In this document: positions 1-8,596 of the stretch, one piece after another
Layout of the letters: each line of letters begins with the position of its first letter
How positions within the stretch are numbered: position 1 is the stretch's first letter
Source of the DNA: CAUUJV01 sp963545565
Lineage (GTDB): Bacteria > Actinomycetota > Actinomycetes > Actinomycetales > Bifidobacteriaceae
Direction of reading: 5' to 3'
Length of the DNA: 64,000 bases
Assembly: GCA_963545565.1 (NCBI GenBank)
Contig: CAUUJV010000003.1
Coordinates: 121,880-185,879, forward strand
Translations under genes and position numbers: made by a program
The notes under the pieces: generated by a model
What the model saw: the letters and a program-made list of their open reading frames with translations, nothing else
Databases searched by the model: none
Told to the model about the DNA's origin: nothing

Positions 1-202
1 GTGCAATAAAGCGATGGCGTTCCAAAGCGATGGCCAAACGGTGAGCGGTTGGGCGAGCTAATCCAGTATCTCCCACAAGCTGTGCTAAAGTAGCAGGGCC
101 GCGCTCAAGGGCATCCAGAATAAGAGCTGCCTTATCAAGAACTCCAACGCCAGAGTGCACAGCCTTATCGGTTATTGATGTTGATTCTGAATTAGTAACC
201 AT
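1..202 (-). CDS. IclR-family regulator, NdgR/LtbR-like (3' part outside window)
   Basis: The first 67 residues are visible, starting at the ATG at 202. After a Ser/Thr-rich start they give the IclR winged helix-turn-helix, with VGVLDKAALILDALERG, GPATLAQL and LARPTAHRLAIALERH. The effector-binding domain lies outside the window. The gene is divergent from leuC. In actinobacteria an IclR protein in this position (NdgR in Streptomyces, LtbR in Corynebacterium) controls leuCD and related amino-acid genes, and the visible sequence fits that subgroup. Family assignment is firm. The role in leucine control is inferred from context. Confidence 0.85.
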   Translation of the reverse strand, partial: MVTNSESTSITDKAVHSGVGVLDKAALILDALERGPATLAQLVGDTGLARPTAHRLAIALERHRFIA

Positions 203-515
203 AAGCACATTAAATCATCTCAAATAGTGAAATGCAAATGTTTGTCACTTGACCAATTTGGCGTGTCGTGTAAGTGACTCAAAGTGTTGCTGGTGTGTAC
301 TAAATATTGACGATGTAATGAACGTTGCGTCGGTTCAAAAGTCTTGGAATTTAAGAACTTTTCGAGATAGCTGTCTCGTGTCAAAGGGTGGACAGTCTGC
401 ATGTTTGAACACTGATGTTCCGTATTATGAGAGCACTTTATAGGAAATAAATGTCGAAAAAGTATTGACAACTTCGCGATTGTGTTGCAGAAGTTGCCTT
501 ACGAGGAGGATTGCC
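203..515. promoter_or_regulatory. iclR-leuC divergent intergenic region with a near-perfect 16-bp palindrome
   Basis: The 313 bp between the two divergent starts hold no credible gene. At 363-378 lies CGAGATAGCTGTCTCG, an inverted repeat with one mismatched pair, placed where an IclR dimer could control both genes. A TTGACA occurs at 465-470 but no -10 box follows at the right distance. No leucine-codon-rich leader peptide was found. The operator role is inference. Confidence 0.4.
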
Positions 516-1919
516 ATGGGAAAAACGATGGCTGAAAAAGTGTGGGCAGATCATCTTGTCCGCAAGGGAGAAGATGGTTCTCCAGACCTCATTTATATCG
601 ACCTGCAGCTTATGCATGAGGTGACAAGTCCACAAGCTTTTGAGGGTTTGCGACTTGCTGGCCGCAAGCCACGTCACACTGATTTGACGATTGCAACCGA
701 AGATCACAACACTCCAACGTTCAATATTGATAAGCCAGTTGCAGATAAAACGTCTGCCATACAGATTTCAACATTGGAAAAGAATTGCAAGGAGTTTGGC
801 GTTCGGCTGCATCCTTTGGGTGACGCAGACCAAGGTATTGTGCACGCTATAGGGCCACAACTGGGGTTGACCCAGCCTGGCATGACTGTTGTATGCGGTG
901 ATTCCCATACCTCCACGCACGGTGCTTTTGGTGCAATGGCATTCGGTATCGGTACTTCTGAGGTTGAGCATGTTTTGGCCACTCAGACCCTCTCACTCAA
1001 GCCTTTTAAGACTATGGCTATCAACATTTCTGGTGAATTGCCACAAGGAGTAACGTCTAAAGATATTATTCTGGCTATCATCGCAAAAATTGGTACTGGC
1101 GGTGGGCAAGGTTACGTGCTGGAGTACCGCGGTGAAGCAATTCGCAAGCTTTCTATGGAAGCACGCATGACCATATGCAATATGTCCATTGAAGGTGGTG
1201 CACGCGCGGGTATGATTGCTCCAGATGAAACTACTTTTGAATATCTGAGGGGTCGTCCACATGCTCCAGAAGGTGAGATGTGGGATAAGGCAGTTGAATA
1301 TTGGAAGTCTCTATGCACAGATGATGACGCAGTGTTCGACCGCGAAGTTGATTTAGATGCCTCTGAACTTTCACCATTTGTTACGTGGGGAACGAATCCT
1401 GGTCAGGGATTGCCAATCAATGCTTCTGTTCCAGATCCTGCTGACTTCACTGATGAAAGCAAACGCGTTGCCGCTCAGCGCTCGATTGAGTACATGGGGC
1501 TGACTCCAGGCACTCCTTTGAAGGACATTGCAGTAGATACCGTATTCATTGGCTCATGCACGAATGGTCGCATCGAAGATTTGCGCGCTGCGGCATCTAT
1601 TATGAAGGGACGCCATAAGGCGAAGAATCTCCACCGTGTGCTTGTGGTTCCTGCATCTTCTCGTGTGCGTTTGCAGGCTGAAGAAGAAGGCTTAGATAAG
1701 ATTTTCACAGATTTTGGTGCAGAGTGGCGCAACGCCGGTTGCTCCATGTGCTTGGGTATGAATACCGATCAGATGGTTGCTCATGAGCGCTCTGTTTCCA
1801 CGTCTAACCGTAACTTCGAAGGGCGCCAGGGTCGTGGAGCGCGCACCCATTTGGTATCCCCACTTGTGGCTGCTGCTACTGCAATTCGTGGCACAATCAG
1901 TTCTCCGGCAGATTTATAA
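516..1919 (+). CDS. leuC: 3-isopropylmalate dehydratase large subunit
   Basis: With LeuD it isomerises 2-isopropylmalate to 3-isopropylmalate in leucine synthesis. The protein has 467 residues, normal for the family. The three [4Fe-4S] ligands are visible: Cys348 in IGSCTNGR, and Cys409 and Cys412 in CSMC. The aconitase signature VVCGDSHTSTHGAFGA is also present. The start is the ATG at 516, preceded by GAGGAGGA at 503-510; an in-frame TTG at 465 has no ribosome site and would add 17 unrelated residues. leuD follows 77 bp downstream, so the two are probably one operon. Confidence 0.97.
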   Translation: MGKTMAEKVWADHLVRKGEDGSPDLIYIDLQLMHEVTSPQAFEGLRLAGRKPRHTDLTIATEDHNTPTFNIDKPVADKTSAIQISTLEKNCKEFGVRLHPLGDADQGIVHAIGPQLGLTQPGMTVVCGDSHTSTHGAFGAMAFGIGTSEVEHVLATQTLSLKPFKTMAINISGELPQGVTSKDIILAIIAKIGTGGGQGYVLEYRGEAIRKLSMEARMTICNMSIEGGARAGMIAPDETTFEYLRGRPHAPEGEMWDKAVEYWKSLCTDDDAVFDREVDLDASELSPFVTWGTNPGQGLPINASVPDPADFTDESKRVAAQRSIEYMGLTPGTPLKDIAVDTVFIGSCTNGRIEDLRAAASIMKGRHKAKNLHRVLVVPASSRVRLQAEEEGLDKIFTDFGAEWRNAGCSMCLGMNTDQMVAHERSVSTSNRNFEGRQGRGARTHLVSPLVAAATAIRGTISSPADL

Positions 1920-1996
1920 ATCAGCGTAGGCAAGCTAAAGCTAAATAGGCAAGTAAGTCAAAAGTCGAAAGTAAATCAAAGGTTTAGGTATTATTC

Positions 1997-2677
1997 ATGG
2001 AAAAATTGACCACAGTAACCGGTGTTGCTGTTCCGTTGCGGCGTTCAAACGTTGATACTGACCAAATTATTCCTGCTGTGTTCTTGAAGCGCGTCACTCG
2101 TACAGGCTTTGAAGATACACTGTTCTATGCATGGCGGCGCGATCCAGAGTTTATTTTGAATAAGGAAGCTTATAAGAATCCTCAGATTCTCGTTGCAGGG
2201 CCAGATTTTGGAACTGGTTCTTCACGCGAGCACGCTGTGTGGGCACTGCACGATTATGGATTCCGCGTGGTCATCGCTCCTCGTTTTGCTGATATTTTCT
2301 ACGGCAACACTGCGAAGAATGGTGTTTTGGCAGCAATCATGCCTATAGAATCCGTTGAGCTGCTCTGGAAACTCCTTGAGGAAGAGCCAGGGCGTGAAAT
2401 GACCGTAGATCTTGAAGCGCGAACGGCTACGTGCGGTGATGTGGTTCTTCCATTCGAGGTTGATGATTATGTGCGTTGGCGCTTGATGAATGGCTTCGAC
2501 GACATTGATTTGACACTTCAGCATGAGGATGACATCGTTGCATATGAAAAAATGCGCGCCGAAAAGTTCCCATTCAAGCCTAAAACGCAGCCTGCAAAGC
2601 ATTTGCCGTCGGTTCCAGTCCCTTCCGCTCCTGAGGTCGACACCCCTGATTGGGCTGGTCCGCTGAGCGATCGTTAG
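1997..2677 (+). CDS. leuD: 3-isopropylmalate dehydratase small subunit
   Basis: This swivelling subunit of isopropylmalate isomerase completes the active site of LeuC. Typical LeuD features are RRSNVDTDQIIPAVFLKR near the N terminus, FGTGSSREHAVWAL, and the APRFADIFYGN segment. At 226 residues it is about 25 longer than E. coli LeuD because of a Pro-rich C-terminal tail, as in other actinobacterial versions. It lies on the same strand as leuC, 77 bp after it. Confidence 0.96.
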   Translation: MEKLTTVTGVAVPLRRSNVDTDQIIPAVFLKRVTRTGFEDTLFYAWRRDPEFILNKEAYKNPQILVAGPDFGTGSSREHAVWALHDYGFRVVIAPRFADIFYGNTAKNGVLAAIMPIESVELLWKLLEEEPGREMTVDLEARTATCGDVVLPFEVDDYVRWRLMNGFDDIDLTLQHEDDIVAYEKMRAEKFPFKPKTQPAKHLPSVPVPSAPEVDTPDWAGPLSDR

Positions 2678-2785
2678 TTTCTACTTATTTTTATTTGTCG
2701 TCATTTGTTTGTTCGACGAGTGGAGTACCAGCTTGCATCTTCTCTCTATAATCTTTTCTAGGGCTTCCCAGATTATGATTAAACT

Positions 2786-3493
2786 ATGTTCTCGATAGCA
2801 ATAGTTGAAGATGATGAGCTGGACACTCGCAAGCTCATAACTTTTTGCACGGACTTTTCTGCCCATAATAACTTTGAGCTCTCCGTTTCTACCTTTGTGG
2901 AAGCGACGAGTTTTTTAGAAAAATATAAGCCTGTTTACGACCTCATTTTTATGGACATTGAGATGCCCAATATGAATGGCTTGCAGGCTGCGCATCATTT
3001 GCACGATATTGATTCAGGTGTGTCACTCGTTTTCGTAACTAATATGGCCCAGTACGCAGCTCAGGGCTATGAGGTTGATGCAGCAGACTACATCATTAAG
3101 CCATATACATATTCAGATTTTGAACGCAAAATTACGCGAATTATTAATCGTAGACAGCGCGCATCGCAATCGATTCTTGTGCAGCAACGTGGTGGTATGG
3201 TCAAACTTCTGGTGCGTGATATTGAATACGTAGAGTCAAAAGGGCATAACGTTATTTTTAATATGTCGCAAAATTCAGTAGTGAGCAGAGGAAGCCTTCA
3301 GAACGTTGAAGAAAAATTGCATAATTTTGGCTTTCTCAGATGCAATAAGGCGTATATTGTTAACCCTCGTTTTATAGCCAAAATTCAAGGTAATGATGTG
3401 GTTCTTACTAATGGTGAGCTGCTGCGAATTGGCAGAACTCGAAAAAAAGAGTTTATGGAAGGGTTGGCTGCTGTTCTAGGAGAAAAATGGTAG
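2786..3493 (+). CDS. LytTR-family response regulator (AgrA/ComE type)
   Basis: A 235-residue two-domain transcription regulator. Residues 1-120 form a receiver domain with an acidic pocket (EDD at 8-10), the phospho-acceptor Asp57 in LIFMDIEMP, and a Lys in YIIKPY. Residues ~135-230 form a LytTR DNA-binding domain, with IEYVESKGHNVIF, FLRCNKAYIVNP and the closing IGRTRKKEF. The start ATG has no obvious Shine-Dalgarno. The 3' end overlaps the kinase gene by 7 bp, so the pair is translationally coupled. Targets are unknown; the nearest downstream operon is the GH3/GH2 cluster. Confidence 0.93.
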   Translation: MFSIAIVEDDELDTRKLITFCTDFSAHNNFELSVSTFVEATSFLEKYKPVYDLIFMDIEMPNMNGLQAAHHLHDIDSGVSLVFVTNMAQYAAQGYEVDAADYIIKPYTYSDFERKITRIINRRQRASQSILVQQRGGMVKLLVRDIEYVESKGHNVIFNMSQNSVVSRGSLQNVEEKLHNFGFLRCNKAYIVNPRFIAKIQGNDVVLTNGELLRIGRTRKKEFMEGLAAVLGEKW

Positions 3494-4809
3494 ATAGTGC
3501 AAATATACTGGTAACTGTTTTCTCTTTCGTTTTCATTTTTCTACAAGATAATGGATTTGTTTTTGAGATTGTGCTGTGTACTGCACTCTTCATGCTTCCT
3601 TACCACACTCGTAACAATGGAATCGTGTGGGCTGCAACCATAGTGGTTTCACTCTTCATTTTTTCTGTCGTGTGGAATATCTTTGTACCAACCTTGATGT
3701 GGACGCAAATAGTGAAGGCAACTCTTTTCCATGGGATTGTTTTTGTGGGAATTCTGGCAACATTACGAGTCGAATTTGATCAGGCGATATTTATCCTCGT
3801 TGCCGCAGGAACAACTCAGCATATTGTTTTTCGCATTGCATTAGCTTTGGTGCAGGCTATTTTGCAGGAAACAGATATGTCGAAAACTATGCAGGGCATT
3901 GTCTATGCGAGCTTATTTATACCAATTTTGGCTGTAATCTATTTCCTGGTCATCCGTCCGCTGAACATGGTGACTGTGCCCAAGATGAACAATATTTCGC
4001 TACTTTTTCTGCTCTTGGGCATGCTGTTAGCGGTTAATGTTTTCAGTACAATTTTTGATAGTGTTGCTGATTCATTTCACCAGCGTCAAGTGTATGTGGC
4101 ATTTATTCTATTTGATATTCTTGATTCTGCTTTTATCTTGGCGTTACTTAGTCAAATTGTGCAAAAGATATCAGCTCAGCAGGATGCATCGATTATTCGG
4201 CAATTGCTGTATCGTCAGCGTTCTCACATTGAAAACACTAAAGAAACCATAGACCTCATCAATGTGAAAGCGCATGATTTAAAGAAACAAATATCTCTTT
4301 TGGATGGAAGTATTTCTGAGAAGCAAACTCAAGAATTGAAAGAATTAGTTGAAGCATATGATTCCACTGTGATCACGGGGAATGAGGCACTGGATGTTTT
4401 GCTAAGCCAGGAATCTTTGCGATGTGGACAACGAGAAATTCAGTTTGATCGCATGGTGGACGGTAAATGCCTTAGTTTTATTGAAGATGAAGATATCTAT
4501 GCGTTGTTCAGCAATGTTATGGATAATGCGATTGAAGCAGTGGAAAAAATTGAGGATAGAAGTAAGCGCTACATTCGATTATCTGTGCGTGACGATAAAG
4601 AAATGGTCGTTATCTGCGTTGAAAATCCGTACTGCGGGAATATAGTTACGCATAACGGTCTGCTAATGACGAGTAAAGCAGATAAGGAATACCACGGTTT
4701 CGGTATGAAATCTATCCGCATGGTTGCAGAAAAATACAACGGTTACTGCTCTGTTCGTCATGACAATAATATTTTTACTATCACCATAATCATCCCACAT
4801 GCATTTTGA
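3487..4809 (+). CDS. GHKL sensor histidine kinase (AgrC/HPK10 type)
   Basis: A 440-residue membrane kinase. The first ~235 residues hold about six hydrophobic helices, and no large extracytoplasmic domain is seen. The phospho-acceptor region is NVKAHDLKKQI. The ATPase domain has the N-box NVMDNAIEAV and a glycine motif YHGFGMKSI, matching AgrC-like peptide-sensing kinases. It partners the overlapping LytTR regulator. No agrB/agrD, comC or other small peptide gene is recognisable within several hundred bases on either side, so the signal is unknown. Confidence 0.9.
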   Translation: MVDSANILVTVFSFVFIFLQDNGFVFEIVLCTALFMLPYHTRNNGIVWAATIVVSLFIFSVVWNIFVPTLMWTQIVKATLFHGIVFVGILATLRVEFDQAIFILVAAGTTQHIVFRIALALVQAILQETDMSKTMQGIVYASLFIPILAVIYFLVIRPLNMVTVPKMNNISLLFLLLGMLLAVNVFSTIFDSVADSFHQRQVYVAFILFDILDSAFILALLSQIVQKISAQQDASIIRQLLYRQRSHIENTKETIDLINVKAHDLKKQISLLDGSISEKQTQELKELVEAYDSTVITGNEALDVLLSQESLRCGQREIQFDRMVDGKCLSFIEDEDIYALFSNVMDNAIEAVEKIEDRSKRYIRLSVRDDKEMVVICVENPYCGNIVTHNGLLMTSKADKEYHGFGMKSIRMVAEKYNGYCSVRHDNNIFTITIIIPHAF

Positions 4810-4932
4810 TGCGAAAAAAATGCACTTTGTGCAATAAAAATTGAATTGAGCCATAAATCTCCTAGGATGCAAAGTATCGGTGGCCTGTCTATAACAAAGC
4901 GCCGGTGAGAAGGAATTGATCAAGGAGGATTG

Positions 4933-7900
4933 ATGAATAGGAGATCGCATGTGTGGCGTGGCCTAACCCTTTTGGGAGCGTCACTATTATCGGTGAGTCT
5001 TCTTTCGGGCATGATTCTCGAGACGTATCGAACTTCAGTGGATTCGTTTACGGGAACGCGCAGTCAGAAGGTTGTAACCAATGGTTCAGGGGGCTCATCT
5101 TGGACGTACAAATCTGAATTTAAAACAGCGAAGCAGGCTTACGAAGGCTGGAAGAGTTTTGCGATTAAGCAGTCTCAAGAATCTACTGTGCTTTTGAAAA
5201 ATAATGATTCTGCTTTGCCGATTTCAAAGCACGCTAAGATAACGCTTTTTGGTGTGCGCAGCTATGCTCCAGTTTATGGCTCCAGCATGGGCAGCGTGGC
5301 TGATGGTAATTCCACAGTTCAGATTTTCGATGCGTTTAAGCAGCGTGGTTTTGATGTCAACCCAACTATGCTTGCCACGTATAGAAAGTATTTCAAGGGG
5401 CAAAAGTGGAGTACTCCAAAGTATGGCAATGGTGCTGTGCCAGAGTACGCCTCAATTACGAAATACAATGACCCGTGCGAAATTTCATTGGCAAAACTGA
5501 AGAAGCTCAACCCTAATTACAACAAGGATTATTCATCCTACAATGATGCAGCAGTCGTTGTTGTGGGTCGTCCTGGTGGAGAAAGTGGCGATGGCTACTA
5601 CACTGGCTCTGCAGGTTTGGCAAAAGGTGTTTCTACTACAACAGGCAATATTTTGAGCTTGAGCACTGAAGAAAAGGAAATTCTGAAAGAAGCTGAAGCT
5701 AACTTCAACAAGGTGATTGTGCTTGTTAACTCCGTAAACCCGATGGAAATTGCTGATGTGCAGGATGATCCTAATGTGGATGCCGTTATGTGGATTGGCT
5801 ACCCGGGTTCTTACGGATTCTACGGCGTTGCTGATGCTTTGAACGGCACAGTGTCTCCTTCAGGTCACTTGGGCGATGTCTACGCTAAGAATTCTGCGGT
5901 ATCTCCAGCTGCCCAAAATTATGGGAATATTGCATGGTCTAATGCTTCTAGCTTCTCTGAAGATGCGAATGTCAACTCATATCTGATTGATGCTGAAGGA
6001 ATTTATAGCGGATATAGATATTACGAAACTCGTTATGACGACATCGTTAATGGAAACGGCGGCTCGCAGGCATCGGCTGGAACATATGCAAATTCTGACG
6101 GGACAGCTGCAACGGCATCAGGCACGTGGAATTATTCTAATGAGGTTGTATATCCATTCGGATATGGCTTAAGCTACACCACATTTTCAAGAAAGCTAGA
6201 TAAAGTCAAGGTTTCTTCAAATCGAAAGAAAGCAACGGTCGCTGTAACAGTCAAGAATACAGGCAAAGTCGCTGCTAAAGATGTTATACAGCTATACGCT
6301 CAAGCGCCTTACACGCAGTATGACCAAACGAATGGCGTAGAGAAGTCTGCTATTCAGCTTATGGATTTTGAAAAGACTAAGACTCTTAAACCAGGTGCTT
6401 CCCAGACCATTACGATGGATGTGGATATGAGCAATTTGGCTAGCTACGATTCTGCCAAGGCAAAGACATACATTGTTGATCCTGGTACATATTACTTTGC
6501 GATTGGCTCAAACAGTCATGAGGCATTGAATAATATTCTTGCTGCTCAAGGGCGCACTACCTCCTCTGGTATGACTGCTGATGGCGATGCCTCCCAGACG
6601 TATTCATGGGAGTGGACTGGAGATGTTGACTCTACAACATTTGCAACAAGCTCAACGGGAACAAAGATTACTAACCAGTTCAGCTCTGGCAACTATGCGA
6701 CAGATTACAATGCATTCGAATCTGGCACGGTGACGTATTTGAGCCGAAGCGATTGGAACGGAACGTTCCCGAAGACATATTCAGGGCTTACTGCTAACGC
6801 AAAGTTGACAAAGCTTTTGAAGAATGACTTCATCTCTCTCAAGAAGAATCAATCTGCGTCTAACGTCAAACTCGGAACAGGAACAAGCAAATTAACAATC
6901 AACGACATGAAGGGCGCATCGTTTAACGATTCACGTTGGAATCAGTTGATTAACAAGGTCTCTATTAAGGAATTCTTGAATTTTGCTTCTCTCGCATTCC
7001 ACAACATTGAGGCAATCCCGTCTGTTGGCCTAGCAAACATGATTTATGATGATGGGCCACTTGGTTCCGATTCGCACTATTTGAGCGAAGGTACATATCA
7101 AGGTGAGGCCTATTCAGATGCCAGCAAGTATGCAAACTATTCTTCACGAGTAACGTCGGCTCCAGTTAACCTCGCATACAGCTGGAATAAGGAGCTTGCG
7201 TACGAGAACGGTTCTACGATTATTGGTGAATCAAGTCTTGTATTTAACTTGCCAATGATGTGCGCTCCTGCAATGAATTTGCATCGTACTGCGTACAATG
7301 CTCGCGCAGTAGAGTACTACTCCGAGGATCCAATCCTTTCTGGATTTATCGGAAGCAACGTTACGCAGGGTGCACAGTCTAAGGGAACTCTCGTTCAGAT
7401 TAAGCACTTCGCTTTCAACGATCAGGAGATTAACCGTTCGGGCGTTGCAACCTTCATGAATGAGCAGAAGGCTCGTGAGCTTGAGCTTCGTAATTTCCAG
7501 CAAGCATTCGAGAATAAGGGCGAGGCTGCCTCCTTCAAGTCCGACAAGACTAAGAAGAATGCTTTCACCTTAAAGCCATTGGGTGTGATGACATCATACA
7601 ACCGTATTGGTGCTGTAGCGTCAAGTGCTAATAAGGCGGCGATGGTCAATGTTCTCCGTAACGAGTGGGGCTTCAAAGGATACAACGTTACAGACTTTAC
7701 AAGCGTTACTCTCAAGGCAGCTCCAAAGGAATCTCTATTGGCGGGTACTACAGCATTCTGCGGATTTGGCGTGCAGGGCATCACATATTGGAATGAGAAA
7801 ACATTCGCATCAGACAGTGCAATGACGAAGGCTCTTCGCCAAGATATTCATTACACGCTTTATGCTTTGGCTAATTCCAATGCTCTGAACGGTTTGAATT

Positions 7901-8094
7901 CCAGTAGTCACAGTGTTAATACAGTCACCTGGTGGCGTGCAGTCTATGGAGGCTTGAGCGGACTCTTTGTAATCATCACCTTTGTAGGGATTATTGGATA
8001 TGCCGTAGAACACATTCGTGAACGCAAACGTAGTGCAGGTGCACTTAACGCTGCAGCTGCTGACACTGATAATGCGGCGAGTGAAGCAAAGTAG
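4933..8094 (+). CDS. Membrane-anchored glycoside hydrolase family 3, domain-permuted
   Basis: A 1053-residue GH3 (beta-glucosidase family) enzyme with its domains in reverse order. After an N-terminal transmembrane segment (residues ~10-30) comes the GH3 C-terminal alpha/beta domain (QESTVLLKNNDSALP to PFGYGLSYT), then a fibronectin-III-like domain. The catalytic barrel is last (~residues 660-990), with QIKHFAFNDQE, MTSYNRIG and FKGYNVTDFTSV. Asp921 in TDF is the predicted nucleophile, where SDW is usual. A second transmembrane segment (LSGLFVIITFVGIIGYAV) and a charged tail end the protein, so both ends are probably anchored with the enzyme outside. The ATG at 4933 follows AAGGAGG at 4922-4928. 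Substrate cannot be read from sequence. Confidence 0.9.
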   Translation: MNRRSHVWRGLTLLGASLLSVSLLSGMILETYRTSVDSFTGTRSQKVVTNGSGGSSWTYKSEFKTAKQAYEGWKSFAIKQSQESTVLLKNNDSALPISKHAKITLFGVRSYAPVYGSSMGSVADGNSTVQIFDAFKQRGFDVNPTMLATYRKYFKGQKWSTPKYGNGAVPEYASITKYNDPCEISLAKLKKLNPNYNKDYSSYNDAAVVVVGRPGGESGDGYYTGSAGLAKGVSTTTGNILSLSTEEKEILKEAEANFNKVIVLVNSVNPMEIADVQDDPNVDAVMWIGYPGSYGFYGVADALNGTVSPSGHLGDVYAKNSAVSPAAQNYGNIAWSNASSFSEDANVNSYLIDAEGIYSGYRYYETRYDDIVNGNGGSQASAGTYANSDGTAATASGTWNYSNEVVYPFGYGLSYTTFSRKLDKVKVSSNRKKATVAVTVKNTGKVAAKDVIQLYAQAPYTQYDQTNGVEKSAIQLMDFEKTKTLKPGASQTITMDVDMSNLASYDSAKAKTYIVDPGTYYFAIGSNSHEALNNILAAQGRTTSSGMTADGDASQTYSWEWTGDVDSTTFATSSTGTKITNQFSSGNYATDYNAFESGTVTYLSRSDWNGTFPKTYSGLTANAKLTKLLKNDFISLKKNQSASNVKLGTGTSKLTINDMKGASFNDSRWNQLINKVSIKEFLNFASLAFHNIEAIPSVGLANMIYDDGPLGSDSHYLSEGTYQGEAYSDASKYANYSSRVTSAPVNLAYSWNKELAYENGSTIIGESSLVFNLPMMCAPAMNLHRTAYNARAVEYYSEDPILSGFIGSNVTQGAQSKGTLVQIKHFAFNDQEINRSGVATFMNEQKARELELRNFQQAFENKGEAASFKSDKTKKNAFTLKPLGVMTSYNRIGAVASSANKAAMVNVLRNEWGFKGYNVTDFTSVTLKAAPKESLLAGTTAFCGFGVQGITYWNEKTFASDSAMTKALRQDIHYTLYALANSNALNGLNSSSHSVNTVTWWRAVYGGLSGLFVIITFVGIIGYAVEHIRERKRSAGALNAAAADTDNAASEAK

Positions 8095-8099
8095 GTGAA

Positions 8100-8594
8100 A
8101 TGATGACTAGAACGAATACAGCTCCTACACCTGCGCAAAAACCAGCAGGTAGGTTTAGCTTAGAGTATGTGGCGTCGGCATTGACCTTAATTGGTTTAGT
8201 GGTTTACATCTACACAAATGTGACCGGCTATTTTGAGGGGCAATCGCCAAACGTATGGTTAGTTATCATGTCGATTCTTAGCATCGGGATACTGATATTT
8301 GTTACCGTGCGTAAGACAACATTATCTACGCTGGTGCGAGATGCTCTTCTTGTGGTTGCAGATATTTTGCTTCTTGCAAGTTTCATGGTTTTCGTGATGC
8401 AAAGAGTGCAGCTCGTCGCTGACATCTATTTCATTCCAGTGAATCACCCTTCCTCGGAGAATCTCAGCCTCAATATTTCCTTTGTAGGCTTGGCGTTCTA
8501 TATAGTGAGCATCATTGTAATGATTATTGTTGGTTTCACGCGAGACCATAGCGTTGCTGCTATAGACAAGGCAAATAAGGTAGGCAAGGAGTAA
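8100..8594 (+). CDS. Small four-helix membrane protein of the GH3-GH2 operon
   Basis: I do not recognise a named family. The 164 residues carry about four hydrophobic segments (around 20-40, 50-70, 80-105 and 125-150) and few charged residues, so it is an integral membrane protein. It starts 5 bp after the GH3 stop (ATG at 8100 or 8103), and the GH2 gene starts 2 bp after its stop. This tight spacing implies one transcript and a shared job, perhaps positioning the GH3 enzyme or handling released sugars. That role is inference. Confidence 0.75.
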   Translation: MMTRTNTAPTPAQKPAGRFSLEYVASALTLIGLVVYIYTNVTGYFEGQSPNVWLVIMSILSIGILIFVTVRKTTLSTLVRDALLVVADILLLASFMVFVMQRVQLVADIYFIPVNHPSSENLSLNISFVGLAFYIVSIIVMIIVGFTRDHSVAAIDKANKVGKE

Positions 8595-8596
8595 TT

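Noticed and set aside
465..515. Longer LeuC start at TTG 465
   Set aside because: The 17 extra residues are unlike LeuC; GAGGAGGA sits directly before the ATG at 516.
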